DNA from: Chloroflexota bacterium
GTDB lineage: Bacteria > Chloroflexota > Dehalococcoidia > Lucifugimonadales > Lucifugimonadaceae
DNA: 8,254 nt
Direction: 5' to 3'
NCBI GenBank assembly: GCA_016210435.1
Contig: JACQUF010000456.1
Coordinates: 1-8,254, forward strand
Below the pieces are notes generated by a model. The model saw nothing but the letters and a program-made list of their open reading frames with translations, was not told the DNA's origin and did no database searches. Of this stretch, positions 5,755 to 8,254 are shown in pieces. Every line of letters starts with the position of its first letter. Within the stretch, counting starts at the first letter, position 1. Both the position numbers and the translations under genes were made by a program.

Positions 5755-6192
5755 GTGAGCGAAGAGTATCTGGGCGAGCTCAATCAGCGGCTGCACGTAC
5801 TGGAAGAGCAGCGGCCGGTCATTTCTGATTTGAAGAGCCGGCTCGCCCGGCTCGAGCGGGCGTTCGACATGATGAAGCAGCTCGAGCACGAGTTCGCGGA
5901 CGTCAAGGAGCACGAGGCCTCGGGGGCAAAATCGCTGCTCCCGGAGCAGCTCACGGAACTGCTCAGACACGTGGACGCCGACTCACTGTCGGGGCTTCGA
6001 CGCCACTTCACGTGTACGCATTGCGGCGCCAGAGGCCGGCTCGCGGTGCGCGTGAAATGCACGAACTGCGATACAAATTCCTGGATCGGCTGGTGGGCCC
6101 ACTCCTCCCCGAAGCCTGACCATGGGCAGCCCGCCCGGGAAGCGGTTACCCCGCGCCCGGGCGAACCAGACCGTCTGCGCGCAGACCTCTAG
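5755..6192 (+). CDS. Hypothetical coiled-coil protein with a C4 zinc ribbon
   Basis: I do not recognise a named family. The 145-residue protein has three parts. Residues 1-55 are strongly helical with leucine spacing (LNQRLHVLEEQ, LKSRLARLERAFDMMKQLEHEF), a probable coiled coil for oligomerisation. Residues 86-112 hold a zinc ribbon, FTCTHC then KCTNC (C87, C90, C102, C105), followed by WIGWW. The last 25 residues are Pro/Arg-rich and probably disordered. The start is GTG 5755 with AAGG eight bases upstream; no better ATG lies in frame. It is convergent with the HtrA-like gene, 29 bases away, and has a hairpin-rich leader. A nucleic-acid or protein-binding role would suit a coiled coil plus zinc ribbon, but there is no direct evidence. 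The Glu/Lys/Leu-rich composition and good SD support it as a real gene. Confidence 0.8.
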   Translation: MSEEYLGELNQRLHVLEEQRPVISDLKSRLARLERAFDMMKQLEHEFADVKEHEASGAKSLLPEQLTELLRHVDADSLSGLRRHFTCTHCGARGRLAVRVKCTNCDTNSWIGWWAHSSPKPDHGQPAREAVTPRPGEPDRLRADL

Positions 6193-6221
6193 CTGCCTCC
6201 CGCCTGCGACGCCGAAGGACG

Positions 6222-7214
6222 CTACACGTTGTCGGGCGCGGCCACCGGAGCGACGGTCGTCCGGTACAGCGATTCCCCGCGCAGAAGCGCGGCGGGCAGC
6301 TTTCGCCCGATCAGATCGCGCGCCAGTACGCGGTGCAGCGCGTCGACCCCGGTAACCGGCGCATTGCCCAGTGCCAGCAGCACATCACCTTTGCCGATTC
6401 CCGCTGCCGCGGCGGGACCGTCTTCGGAAACGGCGACGATCTGGACCGCGGTTCCGGAGGGCAGGCCCAGGCGATCTACCAGTTGCCCACTGACTTTGAA
6501 GTTCTGTACTGACACACCGAGGAACCCGCGCAGGATCCTGCCGTCCTCCATCAGCGCGCTGGCGACCCATGAAACCGTGTTGCCGGGGATCGCGAAGCTC
6601 AACCCCTGGCCTGGCCGGATGACGGCGGTATTGATTCCTGCGAGGCGTGCGCGTGAGTCCACCAGCGGCCCGCCGCTGTTGCCTGGGTTCAGCGCGGCGT
6701 CAGTCTGGATGACGTTCTCGATAAGGCGGCCCGATTTGCTGCGCAGGGAGCGCCCGAGGGCGCTCACAACCCCGGCGGTGACGGTCAGCTCCAGGCCCTG
6801 GGGGTTGCCAATCGCCACGACCAGCTGGCCGACCCGCAGGCGGTCGGAGTCGCTGGGCGAAATCGCGGGCAGGCCGGACCCCGGAATTCGAACCACCGCC
6901 AGGTCGGTCGCGGGGTCTTTGCCAACGATCTCGGCCCTGGCCTCATCGCCATTCGCCAGAGCGACGATCCATTCTCTCTCGGAATCGACGACGTGGTCGT
7001 TGGTGACGATGTACCCATCGGGGGCGAGGATGACGCCTGAGCCCGCGCCCTCGGGCGCGGGCGGCCAATATCGCTGCGGCCGGCCATCGCCATTCCGGCT
7101 GTGAATGCTAACTACGGTCGGACGGGTTGCCTCGGCGACGAAGATCACGGTTCGAGAGTAGGCGTCCAGGGCCTCGGATTCGGCCGTATCCGCGGATTTC
7201 AGTTGTTCGGTCAT
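6222..7214 (-). CDS. HtrA/DegP-like S1C serine protease with PDZ domain, no visible signal peptide
   Basis: The 330-residue protein has a trypsin-like domain with the complete triad: H74 in IVTNDHVV, D104 in DPATDLAVVRI, S180 in ALNPGNSGGPLVD. The GVILAPDGYIVTNDH, GQLVVAIGNPQG and INTAVIRPGQGLSFAIP blocks are classic HtrA. A PDZ domain follows at about residues 230-318 (GFLGVSV through GPAAAAGIGKGDVLLALG and a last strand). HtrA proteases degrade or refold damaged proteins, usually in the periplasm or at the outer membrane face. Here the N-terminus (MTEQLKSADTAESEALDAYSRT) is polar and acidic, with no signal peptide or membrane helix, so a cytoplasmic location is inferred. The ATG at 7214 is set by AGGAG at 7221-7225; a TTG at 7217 is less likely. 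It lies 32 bases after the stop of the RHH-like gene, so the two form an operon. Confidence 0.95.
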   Translation of the reverse strand: MTEQLKSADTAESEALDAYSRTVIFVAEATRPTVVSIHSRNGDGRPQRYWPPAPEGAGSGVILAPDGYIVTNDHVVDSEREWIVALANGDEARAEIVGKDPATDLAVVRIPGSGLPAISPSDSDRLRVGQLVVAIGNPQGLELTVTAGVVSALGRSLRSKSGRLIENVIQTDAALNPGNSGGPLVDSRARLAGINTAVIRPGQGLSFAIPGNTVSWVASALMEDGRILRGFLGVSVQNFKVSGQLVDRLGLPSGTAVQIVAVSEDGPAAAAGIGKGDVLLALGNAPVTGVDALHRVLARDLIGRKLPAALLRGESLYRTTVAPVAAPDNV

Positions 7215-7220
7215 CAATGG

Positions 7221-7225
7221 CTCCT
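7221..7225 (-). promoter_or_regulatory. Shine-Dalgarno site of the HtrA-like gene
   Basis: AGGAG on the minus strand, six bases before the ATG at 7214. It decides for ATG 7214 over the adjacent TTG at 7217. Confidence 0.7.
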
Positions 7226-7246
7226 GAAGGCGTTATCGCCGGGCGG

Positions 7247-7765
7247 CTAGGTCAGGGTTGGGCCTTTGCTGCGGACGCTCTCGACCTTTGTGAAGGCCTC
7301 GCGCAGTTCCTTTAGCCACTCGTCTTCCTTGCTGGCTACGAGCCGGACACACCAAGCCAGGGCGTCGCTCCGGGTCCGGGCGACACCTGCATCGACGAGC
7401 GTGTCGAGAACGAGCCGCTCTTGGACGCGAAGCCGGGTCATAACGGGCACTCCAAGGTGCGTAAAGAGTTTGTTCGCCTCTCCGCATTCCGCGCCCCAGG
7501 ACACCTTTCTCCGGAAAAGCGCCTCGGCGTCGCTCGCGATCCGCATGCGGGCCTCGCGAGTTTCCTCCCTGAATGCGTCGATCCGGGAGGCGCAGGCGGC
7601 GTGCTTTCCGTCTTCGGATTGCTCGTTGGCCAGTTTCGGCGCCGCCAGCCGGCCGATGACCAGGACCTCATCGCGGTCTGTGGCGATGCGTGGGGCTTCG
7701 ACGAACCAGTCCGGTGGGATGCGACCTGCGAGCCATCCGCTGATCTGATCTGCAATATCTGTCAT
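7247..7765 (-). CDS. Hypothetical protein with a ribbon-helix-helix-like C-terminal region
   Basis: The 172-residue protein has no named family that I can assign. Residues 1-45 (ISGWLAGRIPPDWF, TDRDEVLVIGRL) look like a small alpha/beta segment. Residues 55-90 are a charged helix ending RRKVSWGAECG. Residues 107-150 read PVMTRLRVQERLVLDTLVDAGVARTRSDALAWCVRLVA, matching the layout of an RHH DNA-binding motif: one strand, a helix, a turn with R-T-R-S-D-A, and a second helix. A helical tail follows. The ATG at 7765 has GGAGG (7771-7775) five bases upstream. It is first in an operon with the HtrA-like protease, and its promoter overlaps three 8-base-phased AT-rich half-sites, the kind of array that RHH dimers bind. 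Autorepression is therefore plausible. The RHH call is by eye and moderate; a conserved DUF of other fold is the alternative. Confidence 0.85.
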   Translation of the reverse strand: MTDIADQISGWLAGRIPPDWFVEAPRIATDRDEVLVIGRLAAPKLANEQSEDGKHAACASRIDAFREETREARMRIASDAEALFRRKVSWGAECGEANKLFTHLGVPVMTRLRVQERLVLDTLVDAGVARTRSDALAWCVRLVASKEDEWLKELREAFTKVESVRSKGPTLT

Positions 7766-7770
7766 CGCTA

Positions 7771-7775
7771 CCTCC
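7771..7775 (-). promoter_or_regulatory. Shine-Dalgarno site of the RHH-like gene
   Basis: GGAGG on the minus strand, five bases before the ATG at 7765. Confidence 0.75.
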
Positions 7776-7797
7776 CGTTGGACCGTGGGTGAAATTG

Positions 7798-7820
7798 AAT
7801 TACATAATTACACTGTAATT
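7798..7820. promoter_or_regulatory. Operator-like array: three half-sites with 8-base phasing
   Basis: AATTACA occurs at 7798-7804 and 7806-7812, and its exact complement TGTAATT at 7814-7820; the three begin exactly eight bases apart. The second and third form a perfect inverted repeat around one base. The array covers the -10 box and most of the spacer of the operon promoter, so a bound protein would block RNA polymerase. RHH repressors such as MetJ bind tandem 8-base boxes, so the downstream RHH-like protein is the obvious candidate; that link is inference. Confidence 0.6.
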
Positions 7821-7827
7821 TTAGCAA
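7799..7827 (-). promoter_or_regulatory. Promoter of the RHH-like/HtrA operon
   Basis: On the minus strand TTGCTA (7822-7827; four of six to -35) and TGTAAT (7799-7804; five of six to -10) are separated by exactly 17 bases. Transcription would start near 7792, leaving a leader of about 27 bases that contains the SD. This is the best promoter in the window and lies in its most AT-rich stretch. Confidence 0.65.
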
Positions 7828-8008
7828 ATCAATGCACTCCGAGCCGTCGTCTGAAATGAGATGCTCGCCTGAGTACACGACGGTTCGCCCGATGGCCTCG
7901 GGTCACAGCCCGACATCGGTGACTGCGTGGTCAGGGGCGGGGGTCGCGAGCCGAAACGGGTCGCCCGGGGCCTCAGCGCCAGTCGGGGCGCTCCCGGCTT
8001 GTCGTCGC
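7828..8008. other. Intergenic region between the HtrA operon promoter and the right-edge gene
   Basis: No gene is supported here. The one clear structure is an interrupted hairpin at 7889-7919: outer CCGATG/CATCGG and inner CGGG/CCCG with a six-base loop. It lies downstream of the right-edge gene on the minus strand and could stabilise or end its transcript, but no T-tract follows. Confidence 0.4.
7889..7919 (-). terminator. Possible transcript-end hairpin of the right-edge gene
   Basis: CCGATG/CATCGG outer stem and CGGG/CCCG inner stem with a four-to-one internal loop. It begins 89 bases after the minus-strand stop. No T-run, so intrinsic termination is uncertain. Confidence 0.25.
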
Positions 8009-8020
8009 CTAGCGGCGACG
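8003..8020. other. Seven-pair hairpin spanning the stop codon of the right-edge gene
   Basis: CGTCGCC (8003-8009) and GGCGACG (8014-8020) form a perfect stem around TAGC; the stop codon (8009-8011) lies in the stem-loop boundary. No T-tract follows on the minus strand. Confidence 0.35.
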
Positions 8021-8254
8021 CGGGGCGCTCTTACGTCCGCGCGCCTTCACCTCAGGCTGCCAGACATTGGGCTTTCTCTGCCCTGGGTCAACGAAGCCGG
8101 GCCAGTTGAACTCGTACGCCTCGTCACTCACCTCGACCATCGCGTCGGACCGCTCTCGCACGGATTTCTTGAGTCGAGTCCCGAGACCGGGACCCTCGGG
8201 TGGCATCAGGTACCCGTCTTTCACGACGACGTTAGGCTCGATGAACTTGTCGTA
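8009..8254 (-). CDS. C-terminal 81 residues of a probable enolase-superfamily (MR/MLE-like) enzyme, cut by the right edge
   Basis: The frame is open from the window edge to a TAG at 8009. It reads FIEPNVVVKDGYLMPPEGPGLG followed by TRLKKSVRER. The block DGYL-x-P-P-E-G-PGLG is characteristic of the C-terminus of mandelate racemase/muconate lactonizing-type enzymes (galactonate dehydratase and relatives), which abstract a proton alpha to a carboxylate using a Mg2+ site. That catalytic core lies outside the window. About 50 residues follow the motif, ending in a basic tail (KARGRKSAPRRR) that is longer than usual for the family. A GTG at 8224 could mimic a start, but the frame and family motif continue upstream of it. 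The gene runs toward the HtrA operon on the same strand, with a 180-base gap and a separate promoter between them. Confidence 0.75.
   Translation of the reverse strand, partial: YDKFIEPNVVVKDGYLMPPEGPGLGTRLKKSVRERSDAMVEVSDEAYEFNWPGFVDPGQRKPNVWQPEVKARGRKSAPRRR

Noticed and set aside
6229..7104. 291-residue plus-strand reading frame opposite the HtrA gene
   Set aside because: Ser/Arg/Pro-rich shadow; the opposite strand has a complete catalytic triad.
7984..8030. Ten-base direct repeat CGGGGCGCTC at 7984 and 8021
   Set aside because: Short, GC-only and one copy is coding; expected by chance in this composition.
7927..8109. 60-residue plus-strand reading frame in the right-hand gap
   Set aside because: Overlaps the MR/MLE-like coding end, lacks an SD and has a low-complexity composition.

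Overview
The window is GC-rich bacterial DNA with compact gene spacing, recognisable Shine-Dalgarno (SD) sites before some genes and apparently leaderless starts before others. It carries no phage, insertion-sequence, rRNA or tRNA genes. The mix of accessory catabolic and detoxification enzymes (CoA-transferase III, vicinal-oxygen-chelate (VOC) proteins, aldo/keto reductase, GYD protein, an enolase-superfamily-like fragment) would suit a free-living soil, marine or aquifer bacterium such as Chloroflexota (Dehalococcoidia/SAR202 type) or Actinomycetota. That placement is inference from gene style; nothing in the window fixes the taxon.

Layout from left to right. (1) A minus-strand run reads GNAT acetyltransferase > VOC protein > family III CoA-transferase (cut by the left edge), with gaps of about 34 bases. 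(2) A divergent plus-strand dCMP deaminase-like gene follows; both genes facing this gap have -10-like boxes almost on top of their ATG. (3) A 230-base gap rich in inverted repeats leads to a complete aldo/keto reductase. (4) On the minus strand, a glyoxalase-like protein is translationally coupled (TGATG) to a TPR lipoprotein, whose stop codon interlocks with the aldo/keto reductase stop inside one CTAG. (5) A small plus-strand GYD-domain gene has a good SD and a TTGACA -35 box. (6) A 277-base gap holds a palindromic, repeat-rich element and then a hairpin-rich leader before a coiled-coil/zinc-ribbon protein. (7) A minus-strand operon encodes a ribbon-helix-helix-like (RHH) protein and an HtrA/S1C-type serine protease without a visible signal peptide. 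Its promoter sits in an AT-rich island with three 8-base-phased half-sites. (8) The right edge cuts a minus-strand gene whose C-terminus resembles the mandelate racemase/muconate lactonizing (MR/MLE) family.

Most of the window looks like ordinary accessory metabolism. The best candidate for an undescribed system is the right-hand operon: a putative DNA-binding protein, a cytosolic-looking HtrA protease, and an operator-like array overlapping the promoter, together suggesting an autoregulated stress or proteolysis module. The structured leader and repeat element before the zinc-ribbon gene are the next most interesting. All functional assignments come from reading motifs; no database search was run.
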